Source of the DNA: Candidatus Omnitrophota bacterium
GTDB lineage: Bacteria > Ratteibacteria > UBA8468 > B48-G9 > JAFGKM01
NCBI GenBank assembly: GCA_023819375.1
Contig: JAMWDI010000005.1
Span: forward strand, 124,001-188,000
Reading direction: 5' to 3'
DNA: 64,000 nucleotides
The position numbers were made by a program, and so were the translations under genes. Below are positions 25,503 through 32,367 of the stretch, piece after piece. Position 1 is the first letter of the stretch. Each line of letters opens with the position of its first letter. The notes under the pieces are model-generated. The model had not been told where the DNA came from, ran no database searches, and was given only the letters and a program-made list of their open reading frames with translations.

Positions 25503-25828
25503 ATGTTCCTTAAAATAATAATATGGTTAAAAAATAATTGGTTTAAGGTTATAGTAATATTTCTTTTATTAAAAGCAGTAGGGGAAAATCCTTATTCATA
25601 TTATCAATTTTTAAGATGGGTTGTTTCTCTTTCCAGTGGTTATTTGACTTATTCTTTTTTTCCTCAAAAAGATATGTCTGGGTTTGGATATTTGGTTTGA
25701 TAACCATTTTATTCAATCCTGTGGAACCTTTTCATTTTTCAAAAGAAACCTGGCATATTTTAGATGTCATTGTAGTAATGGTTTACTTCTTTGTTCTTAT
25801 TAAGAGGGAAACAAAACAACGAAAATGA
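25503..25828 (+). pseudogene. Small membrane protein (DUF6804-like) split by a frameshift
   Basis: The first part (from ATG 25503) has KAVGENPYSYYQFLRWVVSLSSGYLTYSFF and runs to a stop at 25700. The second part, in the -1 frame, continues from about 25668 with VWVWIFGLITILFNPVEPFHF and ends at 25828. Joined together they give one ~108-aa four-helix protein like DUF6804 members. The shift falls near a T8 run (25653-25660) and an A5 run (25666-25670), so it is a one-base loss, a sequencing error, or programmed slippage. Confidence 0.6.
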
Positions 25829-25861
25829 ATAAGAAAAGAAAATAAATTAAATTTATCTTTA

Positions 25862-25881
25862 AGTTAGTTTGTGAACTAACT
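25862..25881. promoter_or_regulatory. Perfect 8-bp hairpin
   Basis: AGTTAGTT-TGTG-AACTAACT, perfect 8-bp stem with a 4-nt loop, 33 bp after the broken membrane-protein gene. There is no T-run after it, so it is a poor terminator. It may be an origin or operator element. Confidence 0.45.
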
Positions 25882-26129
25882 ACTACTTTCTGTGGATATT
25901 TATAATTAAAACATAATTACAACCACAGATGCTTAACTCTACTCCTACTTTGAAATAAAAAAGCAAAATACTATTCAAAATAACCTTCCCTTTATAGGCA
26001 AAATAATTTCCCCTGAAATTTTTCTGTGGGGTCATAACCAGTAGGCAAGGGTGGAAAGTATGGGGATTGGGGGGGTACTCCCCTATTCATATGTAGTAAT
26101 TTTAATAAAAATGAATTTTACTCCTCTAT

Positions 26130-26396
26130 AGGGATATCAATGATTTTAGCGATTTTAACAAGGAAAAAAAGTCAAAAAAAGTAATACATTATATGAAGGG
26201 AAAAATAAAAGTGAAAGTTATTCATTTAGAGTTAATACATTACATAAAGAAAAGATAAAGATGGAAAAAAGATAGTAATTCCAATGAAGCAGAAGTTTTT
26301 TGAAAGAATATCAATAATTTTGGTAGTTTTGAGGATAAGTTTAAAAGAAGATGATGACCTAAAAAGTAATATATTAATAAAAAAGTAAAAAAGAAT
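26130..26396 (+). repeat. Imperfect ~90-bp direct duplication
   Basis: Copy A (about 26130-26218) and copy B (about 26304-26396) both run ATATCAATNATTTTRG, then a purine-rich stretch, then AAAAGTAATAYATTA. A third GTTAATACATTACATAAAG lies at 26231-26249. The repeats precede the DUF5659-like and zinc-finger genes. They may be iterons. Confidence 0.5.
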
Positions 26397-26435
26397 GAAG
26401 TTTTAAACAAGGGGAAAAATAGAGAGGGAAAAAAT

Positions 26436-26732
26436 ATGGAAAAAACCTTTAGAACATCAGATTTCTATCTTACTGCTTACCTTCTTTGTAATGGGTTGGA
26501 TTTCTCTTACGAAAGAGATGCTGTAAAAAATAAGGTTGTTTTTATTTTTAAGGATAAAGAAAAAGCAGAAAAATTGGTTGAAGATTATTATCGAGACAGG
26601 GCAAAAATCTCCCCAAAAAGGTATGTTGAAGTAATTTACTCTCTAAAAAGTTTTCTTTTTGCCCAAAAGGAGGATGGAAATGGAAATAAAAATAGAAATG
26701 AAAAAAATTTTGGGAGATACACTGCCTCCTAA
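26436..26732 (+). CDS. DUF5659-like small protein
   Basis: A 98-aa protein opening with TSDFYLTAYLLCNGLDF and followed by a short strand VVFIFKDKEKAEKLVEDYY, the pattern of DUF5659 proteins found next to primase genes in mobile elements. The last ~15 residues lie over the next gene in another frame and are low complexity (asparagine and lysine). It starts 7 bp after AGAGAGGG. Its function is unknown; its location suggests a role in element replication. Confidence 0.6.
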   Translation: MEKTFRTSDFYLTAYLLCNGLDFSYERDAVKNKVVFIFKDKEKAEKLVEDYYRDRAKISPKRYVEVIYSLKSFLFAQKEDGNGNKNRNEKNFGRYTAS

Positions 26733-27276
26733 TGAAATTCTCAAAGTTTTCCCTCAAGGTAGAGAGTATATAACGAATAAATTAACTTATCTCCTTAATA
26801 AGCGTCAGCAATTATTAAACAGATTTAAACATTTTCTCAAAAGACAAGATTTAAACTTAGTTGAACTTATTCTTATTAGAGATACATTTAAAGAACGTGT
26901 AAAAAAGATAAATAAAGAAATAAGAAGATTAAAAAGGTATTTAACTTCAGAAATTCAAGATACCCACCTTGAAATAGATATTAGAACCATTAAAGAGAGA
27001 ATTAATATTATAGATATCTTTGAAGAGTTGTATCCAGATGCCAAACTTTATAAAACCAGTCGGACCGTCTATACTAACTGTCCTTTTCACGACGACAGAC
27101 ATCCATCCTTTCACATTTACCCTAAAACTTGCACCTTTTATTGTTATGGATGCGGTGTTAAAGGAGATGTGGTTGATTTAGTTAAGTTATCAAAAGGTTT
27201 GACTTTTAAAGAAGCAGTGTTTTTTTTGAAAAATCTTATAAAAGGAGGAAGATATGAAGAGGAAATTTTTAAATGA
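26680..27276 (+). CDS. CHC2 zinc-finger primase-type protein without TOPRIM
   Basis: A 198-aa protein. Residues 25-95 are a basic coiled-coil-like helix region. Residues ~100-185 are a DnaG-type CHC2 zinc-binding domain with C134, H137, C155 and C158 (NCPFH and CYGCG) and the following GDVVDLV helix. The catalytic TOPRIM domain of primases is absent, here and in the next gene. I chose ATG 26680, 6 nt after AAAGGAGG; a TTG start upstream lacks such a site. The 3' end overlaps the ATPase gene by 23 bp. It probably recognises primer sites for the element. Confidence 0.75.
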   Translation: MEIKIEMKKILGDTLPPNEILKVFPQGREYITNKLTYLLNKRQQLLNRFKHFLKRQDLNLVELILIRDTFKERVKKINKEIRRLKRYLTSEIQDTHLEIDIRTIKERINIIDIFEELYPDAKLYKTSRTVYTNCPFHDDRHPSFHIYPKTCTFYCYGCGVKGDVVDLVKLSKGLTFKEAVFFLKNLIKGGRYEEEIFK

Positions 27277-28756
27277 AATAGATGAAATTTTATTGAAAGA
27301 GAAAAAAGATAGTTTATCAAAAGAAGAGTTAAAATTATTAGGGTATGAAGACGATGTATATATCCGGGGGGTAGTCAAGGAAAAGTTAGAGAAAAACAAG
27401 ATAGAACTTACTTCTCCAACTTTTCCTCAACTCCGGGATGAAATTATAAAATATTACCCTCTTGATGTTAAACTTTTAAAGACACTCCTTGCTGTGTATG
27501 TGGCTAATATGTATGAAGATGAAACTGAACTACCTGTATGGCTTTTAATCATTGCTCCACCATCTTATGGGAAGACAAAGGCAGTTATACTACTACAAGA
27601 TTTACCCAATACTTATTTTATTTCCGAATTAACACCTCATACCTTCTTATCAGGGGATAAAAATACAGAAAACTCTTTGTTATTTAGGTTACCAAAAAAG
27701 GCAGTTTTGATATTCAAGGACTTTACCACTCTTATGGAACTTCCACCTGAAAAAAGAAGCGTGATATTGGCTCAAATGCGAGAAATCTACGATGGTCAGT
27801 ACATAAAAGAGTTTGGCAGTAGCACCACGAAAAAATGGAGTGGTAAAATCGGCATCATTGCTTGTGCTACTACTAACTGGTTTTCCTTCCACCATTCAAA
27901 GACGATAATAGGGGAACGATTTTTATTTTACAGAATTTATTACTCTGACGATGAGTTTAATTCTATTAACCAACAAATTTTGAGTAGAAGAATTGATAAA
28001 AATGTAGATGTCCACCTAAAAGGGGTGATTAAAGAGTTTATATCAAATCTTAAAGATTATTCTTATGAACTTAATGAACAAGAGAAAAACTATATTATCA
28101 AAACAGCAAACTTCATTGCCAAGGCAAGATGTGCAGTAGTAAGAGATGGCTACAAAAAAGAAATAATTAACATACCAGAACCTGAAGCACCTTTTAGGAT
28201 AGTACAACAATTAAGATTGTTTTATTCAAAACTGCAAACTATTGATAATAACATAGAAGATAATTTAGATGTTATAAAGAAAGTGATTTTAAGTAGTATA
28301 TCAGAAGAGAGAAGAAAAGTAATTGAATTCTTACTTACAAGAGAAGAAGCGGATTTTCAAGAGATAAGGCAGGTAGTTAACATCTCTGACAGCACTTTAA
28401 GAAGGACGTTGGAGGACCTAGATGTATTGGGAGTTGTTAACAAAGAGAGTAGGGGCAAGGATTACTGGCACCTTAAAGGGGAATACAAAGAAATTTTTGT
28501 CCAAGGAAAAATTGAAAACCCCACTCCCATAAAGGATTTTGCCTGTTTTTCCTTCACTCACCACCCCCCATACCAGATGGTAGAAAAAATATACGAGGAA
28601 TACTCTAAAAAGGGAGAAAAAGCAAAATTTTTACAGCGTTTTCAGAATTATTTAGGAGTTAATGCTTTAGAAGAGTTGGATAAAATACCCATTGAAGATT
28701 TAAAACACTTTATCAATGAAATGACGAATTTTTGGATAAAGGTTGATTTAAAATAA
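27254..28756 (+). CDS. AAA+-type ATPase/helicase with C-terminal winged helix
   Basis: A 500-aa protein of the primase-helicase type found in plasmids and phages. Walker A is APPSYGKT (101-108), the Walker B-like strand is AVLIFKDF, and sensor-like IIACATTN follows. Residues ~355-415 form a winged helix (ADFQEIRQVVNISDSTLRRTLEDL). It starts 5 nt after AAAGGAGG. Paired with the zinc-finger protein, it is the likely replication protein of the element. A DNA-packaging or integration ATPase is a less likely alternative. Confidence 0.65.
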   Translation: MKRKFLNEIDEILLKEKKDSLSKEELKLLGYEDDVYIRGVVKEKLEKNKIELTSPTFPQLRDEIIKYYPLDVKLLKTLLAVYVANMYEDETELPVWLLIIAPPSYGKTKAVILLQDLPNTYFISELTPHTFLSGDKNTENSLLFRLPKKAVLIFKDFTTLMELPPEKRSVILAQMREIYDGQYIKEFGSSTTKKWSGKIGIIACATTNWFSFHHSKTIIGERFLFYRIYYSDDEFNSINQQILSRRIDKNVDVHLKGVIKEFISNLKDYSYELNEQEKNYIIKTANFIAKARCAVVRDGYKKEIINIPEPEAPFRIVQQLRLFYSKLQTIDNNIEDNLDVIKKVILSSISEERRKVIEFLLTREEADFQEIRQVVNISDSTLRRTLEDLDVLGVVNKESRGKDYWHLKGEYKEIFVQGKIENPTPIKDFACFSFTHHPPYQMVEKIYEEYSKKGEKAKFLQRFQNYLGVNALEELDKIPIEDLKHFINEMTNFWIKVDLK

Positions 28757-28767
28757 GGAGGTATAAG

Positions 28768-29187
28768 ATGAAAGTTTTAACTCCTATAGAAGCGATTAAA
28801 AAAAGATGTAAAGAATGTCTGGGATATGAACAAGACCCAAAAGAATGTAATGGGAAAGAGACAGAGGGACTTATAGGAACACAGGAAGACATTATAGGCA
28901 GGAATTATGAATGTCCTCTATATCTCTATAGGACAGGAAATAGACCATTAAAGGAAGAGAAGTCAAGATTGAAAGAGTTAAATATTAAGATATTGTCTCC
29001 TATTAAAGCCATTAAGGAATATTGTTTAAGATGCTGTAATGGAGATAGGAAGTATTTAAAGAATTGTCCAAGCCAAGATTGTCCTTTATGGGAATATAGG
29101 TTAGGTAAAAATCCTCATTTAAAAGGAAAAAGAAAAAAACCCATAGGGTTAAGACCTATTAAAATAGGGGTAAAAAATGGTAGTTGA
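28768..29187 (+). CDS. Cysteine-rich protein with two zinc-binding repeats
   Basis: A 139-aa protein built of two copies of one ~50-residue module: LTPIEAIKKRCKECLG...CPLYLYRTGNRP and LSPIKAIKEYCLRCCNG...CPLWEYRLGKNP. Each has a CxxC pair and later CPL cysteines, a layout that suits one zinc ion per repeat. Similar duplicated modules occur in phages and mobile elements of anaerobes. The function is not known to me. It starts 5 nt after AAGGAGG. Confidence 0.65.
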   Translation: MKVLTPIEAIKKRCKECLGYEQDPKECNGKETEGLIGTQEDIIGRNYECPLYLYRTGNRPLKEEKSRLKELNIKILSPIKAIKEYCLRCCNGDRKYLKNCPSQDCPLWEYRLGKNPHLKGKRKKPIGLRPIKIGVKNGS

Positions 29188-29281
29188 TGTGGGATTTTTT
29201 AAAAAATTAGACACGATTTTTATCTGGTTAATAGTTTTATACTACCTAATAAAAAACAAAGGGATTTTTTTAAAAAAATGA
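29177..29281 (+). CDS. 34-aa hydrophobic peptide
   Basis: ATG 29177 gives MVVDVGFFKKLDTIFIWLIV and so on, one membrane helix at about residues 10-26 and a lysine-rich end. It overlaps the previous gene by 11 bp and the excisionase-like gene as ATGA, which argues that it is translated. GGGG at 29167 is its possible ribosome site. Function unknown. Confidence 0.4.
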   Translation: MVVDVGFFKKLDTIFIWLIVLYYLIKNKGIFLKK

Positions 29282-29502
29282 GTAATGAAATTAGAAAAAG
29301 ATTACTAACAATTAAGGAAGCCAGTGAATATCTCGGAATATCAGTTAGAGGACTTTACTTAATGGTTTATAGAAGACAGATACCATTTGTTAAACTTGGA
29401 GGGAAAATAAGATTTGATGTTAAAAAACTTGATGAATGGATAGAGAAAAACACTATACCATCAGCAGAAGATTTGATTGAAAAAAAGATTATGTTAAAAT
29501 AG
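29278..29502 (+). CDS. Excisionase-like helix-turn-helix protein
   Basis: A 74-aa member of the MerR/Xis-type DNA-binding family (LLTIKEASEYLGISVRGLYL, then QIPFVKLGGKIRFDVKKLDEWI). Located 6 bp before the integrase, so it is probably the directionality factor for excision. A purely regulatory AlpA-like role is also possible. Confidence 0.8.
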   Translation: MSNEIRKRLLTIKEASEYLGISVRGLYLMVYRRQIPFVKLGGKIRFDVKKLDEWIEKNTIPSAEDLIEKKIMLK

Positions 29503-29508
29503 AATAAA

Positions 29509-30603
29509 ATGGGAAGAGTATTTCAAATAGGGAAAACTTGGTATATTGATGTATCCTATAAGGGGAAGAGAATAAGAGAAGCAGTTGGTAAAGATAAAAA
29601 ACTTGCCATTACTATACTAAAGAAAAAAGAGATTGAACTTATTGAGAACAGACATCTGGATATAAAAAGAAATGCAAAGGTTAAATTTTCTGATTTTTCA
29701 ACGTACTTTCTTAATACATACTCAAAAGTAAATAAAAAAAGTTGGAAGAGAGACCAATTAAGCATAAACCATTTAAATAAGTTTTTTGGTAGTAAATTTC
29801 TATATGAGATAACAAGTAAAGACATAGAAGAATATAAGAAAAAACGATTAGAAACAGGAATAAAAACATCTACCCTTAATAGGGAACTTGCTTGTTTAAA
29901 AACAATACTAAATAAAGCAGTAGAATGGGAATATTTAAAAGAGACACCACCAAAGATAAAACTATTTAAGGAAAATAACCAGAGAGTAAGATATTTAACA
30001 GAAAATGAAGCAAAAACTTTAATAGATTTATCCCCAGAACCATTAAAGGGTATAATAATAATTGCATTAAATACAGGTATGAGACAAGGAGAAATATTAA
30101 ATCTTAAATGGAAAGATATTGATTTTAAGGAGAAAATAATTACCATATGGGATACAAAGAGCAAAGAAAAAAGATATATACCTATAAATGAGATTGTTTA
30201 TAACACATTACTAAATATTGATAGAAATCCAGAAAGTGAATATGTATTTTATGGAGAAGACCCTAAAAAACCTATTTCAGGAAGTTATATAACACATTCA
30301 TTTAACAGGATAGTAAAAAAAGCAGGGATAAAAGATTTTAGATTTCACGATTTAAGACATACATTTGCAAGTTGGCTTGTAATGAAAGGAGTAAACTTGA
30401 AAACTATACAGGAATTACTTGGACATAAAGACCAAAGAATGACGTTAAGATATTCACATTTATCCCCTGAAGTAAAAAAAGAAGCAGTGGAAATTCTATC
30501 AGAGAATTTTAATTTTGGCAAAAATACGGCAAAAGTCAATTTTAACAAAAATAAAAAAATTGTTAAAACCATTGATAGACAAAGGATTGGAGGGGTAGCA
30601 TAG
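29509..30603 (+). CDS. int: Tyrosine recombinase (site-specific integrase)
   Basis: A 364-aa protein with an N-terminal SAM-like DNA-binding domain (residues ~50-140) and a catalytic domain with the Arg in TGMRQGEIL, HDLRHTF, LLGHKDQ and the nucleophile tyrosine in TLRYSHL. The stop codon TAG at 30601 lies within the first 15 nt of the tRNA-Ser gene, so the last five codons double as the tRNA acceptor stem. It integrates the element into the anticodon-loop region of tRNA-Ser. The overlap between int and att makes the C-terminal codons under double constraint. Confidence 0.93.
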   Translation: MGRVFQIGKTWYIDVSYKGKRIREAVGKDKKLAITILKKKEIELIENRHLDIKRNAKVKFSDFSTYFLNTYSKVNKKSWKRDQLSINHLNKFFGSKFLYEITSKDIEEYKKKRLETGIKTSTLNRELACLKTILNKAVEWEYLKETPPKIKLFKENNQRVRYLTENEAKTLIDLSPEPLKGIIIIALNTGMRQGEILNLKWKDIDFKEKIITIWDTKSKEKRYIPINEIVYNTLLNIDRNPESEYVFYGEDPKKPISGSYITHSFNRIVKKAGIKDFRFHDLRHTFASWLVMKGVNLKTIQELLGHKDQRMTLRYSHLSPEVKKEAVEILSENFNFGKNTAKVNFNKNKKIVKTIDRQRIGGVA

Positions 30604-30679
30604 TGGTCTAATGCGGCGGATTGCTAATCCGTTGGTCGGTCGAAAGGCCGGCCCGTGGGTTCGAATCCCACCCCCTCCG
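30589..30679 (+). tRNA. tRNA-Ser (anticodon GCT), hybrid at attR
   Basis: 91 nt with a long class II variable arm. Acceptor GGAGGGG pairs with CCCCTCC, discriminator G at 30679, T arm GTGGG-TTCGAAT-CCCAC, anticodon loop TTGCTAA with GCT. CCA is not encoded. The 5' half came in with the element and the 3' half is the original chromosomal copy. Confidence 0.95.
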
Positions 30680-30700
30680 CCGGAGCCCCGTCCTCCGAAG

Positions 30701-31297
30701 TTAAGAGAAATAAGGGAGATGCCATTTAAATTTTATAGCCAATAATCTTGTTAAAAAAACTATCAAAACACATACCAGTCCAGATATAGAAGATGAAAAT
30801 CCAAAGATGATGAAAAGATAGAAAAAGAAACCTCCTAAAATAGAACAACTTGCATAAAATTCTTTACATAAAACAAGTGGAACATCTCCAGAAAGCAAAT
30901 CCCTCATAATCCCTCCACCTATTGCAGTTGAAAGTCCAAGAAGTATAATACCTATTAAACTAAGACCATTCTCATAAGCAATAATACAACCAGTAGAAGT
31001 AAATGCAGATAATCCAATAGCATCTGATATTAAAAAAATTTTCTCTATAATTGGGGTTGTTTTTTTTCTTAATAAAATACCTATTAAGATGCCAAGAAGA
31101 GAAAATCCAATGTAGGAAGGTTCTGTAAGCATTTTTGGCAATTTATTTACAAGAATATCCCTGACAATCCCTCCACCAAGAGCAGTAATACAACCCAAAA
31201 CTAAAATTCCAAATAAATCAAATTCTTTTTGAATTCCTTTAATTGCACCTGAAAAGGAAAAAGTAATAAGACCGATAATATTTAAAAATGAAAACAT
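30701..31297 (-). CDS. TRIC / UPF0126-family membrane channel
   Basis: A 198-aa protein with about seven membrane segments. It has the family duplicate: ALGGGIVRDILVNKLP and AIGGGIMRDLLSGDVP, each a glycine-rich helix break with Arg-Asp. Bacterial members are trimeric K+ channels or glycine transporters. The start is 1 bp away from the prepilin gene, on the same strand, so it may share its transcript. It flanks the mobile element on the right. Confidence 0.87.
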   Translation of the reverse strand: MFSFLNIIGLITFSFSGAIKGIQKEFDLFGILVLGCITALGGGIVRDILVNKLPKMLTEPSYIGFSLLGILIGILLRKKTTPIIEKIFLISDAIGLSAFTSTGCIIAYENGLSLIGIILLGLSTAIGGGIMRDLLSGDVPLVLCKEFYASCSILGGFFFYLFIIFGFSSSISGLVCVLIVFLTRLLAIKFKWHLPYFS

Positions 31298-31298
31298 T

Positions 31299-31871
31299 TC
31301 AGAATGACAATTTATTTTTTAGTCGGACAGATGTTTCTATTCTCATAGGAACCATTTTTTTCATGGCAGGATGTGTTGCCTTTCCTATAAGAATTATCCT
31401 TACAAGAGTTGTTTCAGTATTTAATTTTTCATCTATAATATTTCTTCCATTTGCATCATAATATTCAAATCTTGAACCACTTAAAAGATACACTTTTTTA
31501 TTCAGATCTAAATCAACATCATTTTGATATAAACTTGTCTCCCCTCTATCTGTATCTTTTATTTTTATTTGATATATTACAGTATTTTTTGCTGTTGAAT
31601 CAGAAAATACAAGTGTGTATTTGTCCAAAGAGACAGGTGGGTTTACTTGTGAACATATATTTCCAGCATCTTTTAAACCTAAAACTCCTTTCCTTCCATT
31701 TGTTATTATATCTATCATCTGACTTAAAACTTCTCCAACTTCATTATAAGCATTTATTATATTTCTTGTCCTTGCTGCTCTTACGTAAAGAAGTGTAATT
31801 AAAGTGAAAACAACAACAAGGATAGTTAAAGCCACAAGAATTTCAAGAATAGTAAATCCCTTTTTATCCAT
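31299..31871 (-). CDS. Minor type IV prepilin (PilW/GspJ-like)
   Basis: A 190-aa protein. The prepilin leader MDKKG is followed by FTILEILVALTILVVVFTLI, with the conserved Glu at +5. I prefer the start at 31871 (GAGAGGG upstream), giving a normal 5-residue leader. A longer start at 31895 would overlap the previous gene by 14 bp and give a 13-residue leader. The mature domain is beta-rich with no catalytic motif. It is the third of three pilin-type genes. Confidence 0.78.
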   Translation of the reverse strand: MDKKGFTILEILVALTILVVVFTLITLLYVRAARTRNIINAYNEVGEVLSQMIDIITNGRKGVLGLKDAGNICSQVNPPVSLDKYTLVFSDSTAKNTVIYQIKIKDTDRGETSLYQNDVDLDLNKKVYLLSGSRFEYYDANGRNIIDEKLNTETTLVRIILIGKATHPAMKKMVPMRIETSVRLKNKLSF

Positions 31872-31881
31872 TTTTGCCCTC

Positions 31882-32367
31882 TCAATAAAGTCCATCCCTT
31901 GTTCTATAAATTTTATGCTTTAATAATACTTTATTCCCTTTTCTTCTTAAAATATAGATTGTAATTTCTAAAGACATTGCATTATCATACATATTTTCAT
32001 TAAAATTCTGTATAAGGTTTCCAGAACCATCTTTTCCTTGAACAAACCTTATAATTCTAAAATCATTTCTATAACTTTCTGGTGTAAAATCGGTATAAGG
32101 ACAGGGATTATCATTTATATATATAATAGATTCTGATTCTACTTCATCTCCAAAATCTCTCTGTCTATCATAATAAATTGGTGGAAAGTCAATATTTTTA
32201 ACTTCTTCAATTGTATATTGTAATAAAGCAGTTGCAATAGTTAATTCATTTGCTTTTTTTATAACATTTAAATTACCTGAAATTATAAGAAGACCTGTTG
32301 CAATGACAGCAGCAATTAAAAAGATAGAAATCACAACTTCAATTAAAGTTAATCCTTTCTTTACCAT
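31882..32367 (-). CDS. Minor type IV prepilin (PilV/GspI-like)
   Basis: A 161-aa protein with the leader MVKKG, then LTLIEVVISIFLIAAVIATG and a small variable C-terminal domain. It overlaps PilX-like by 7 bp and is followed by PilW-like, the usual order of minor pilins that prime pilus assembly. No pilus motor genes are present in this window. Confidence 0.82.
   Translation of the reverse strand: MVKKGLTLIEVVISIFLIAAVIATGLLIISGNLNVIKKANELTIATALLQYTIEEVKNIDFPPIYYDRQRDFGDEVESESIIYINDNPCPYTDFTPESYRNDFRIIRFVQGKDGSGNLIQNFNENMYDNAMSLEITIYILRRKGNKVLLKHKIYRTRDGLY

Larger units (their letters stand above)
25829..26435. other. Non-coding region upstream of replication-type genes
   Basis: 607 bp without a supportable gene. 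It holds a hairpin at 25862-25881, a G7 run at 26070 followed by TACTCCCC, and a direct duplication described separately. Its position directly before the primase-type and ATPase genes makes it a candidate replication origin. Confidence 0.45.
22311..30630. mobile_element. 8.3-kb integrative element in tRNA-Ser(GCT)
   Basis: Bounded by a 19-bp identical core at 22311-22329 and 30612-30630, giving a unit of about 8301 bp. It carries an integrase abutting the tRNA, an excisionase-like HTH gene, a CHC2 zinc-finger protein, an AAA+ ATPase, toxin-antitoxin genes, membrane proteins and two repeat-rich non-coding stretches. It supplies a new 5' half to the tRNA, so the functional tRNA is a hybrid. 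No capsid, terminase, relaxase or conjugation genes are seen. It best resembles a phage satellite (PICI-like) or integrated plasmid; which one cannot be decided here. Confidence 0.88.

Noticed and set aside
29556-30164. 202-aa frame on the minus strand
   Set aside because: It is opposite the integrase gene, whose catalytic motifs and context are clear. No start signal or family match for the reverse frame.
31451-31798. 115-aa leucine- and histidine-rich frame on the plus strand
   Set aside because: Lies opposite the PilW-like gene and has the composition of a reverse-strand shadow.
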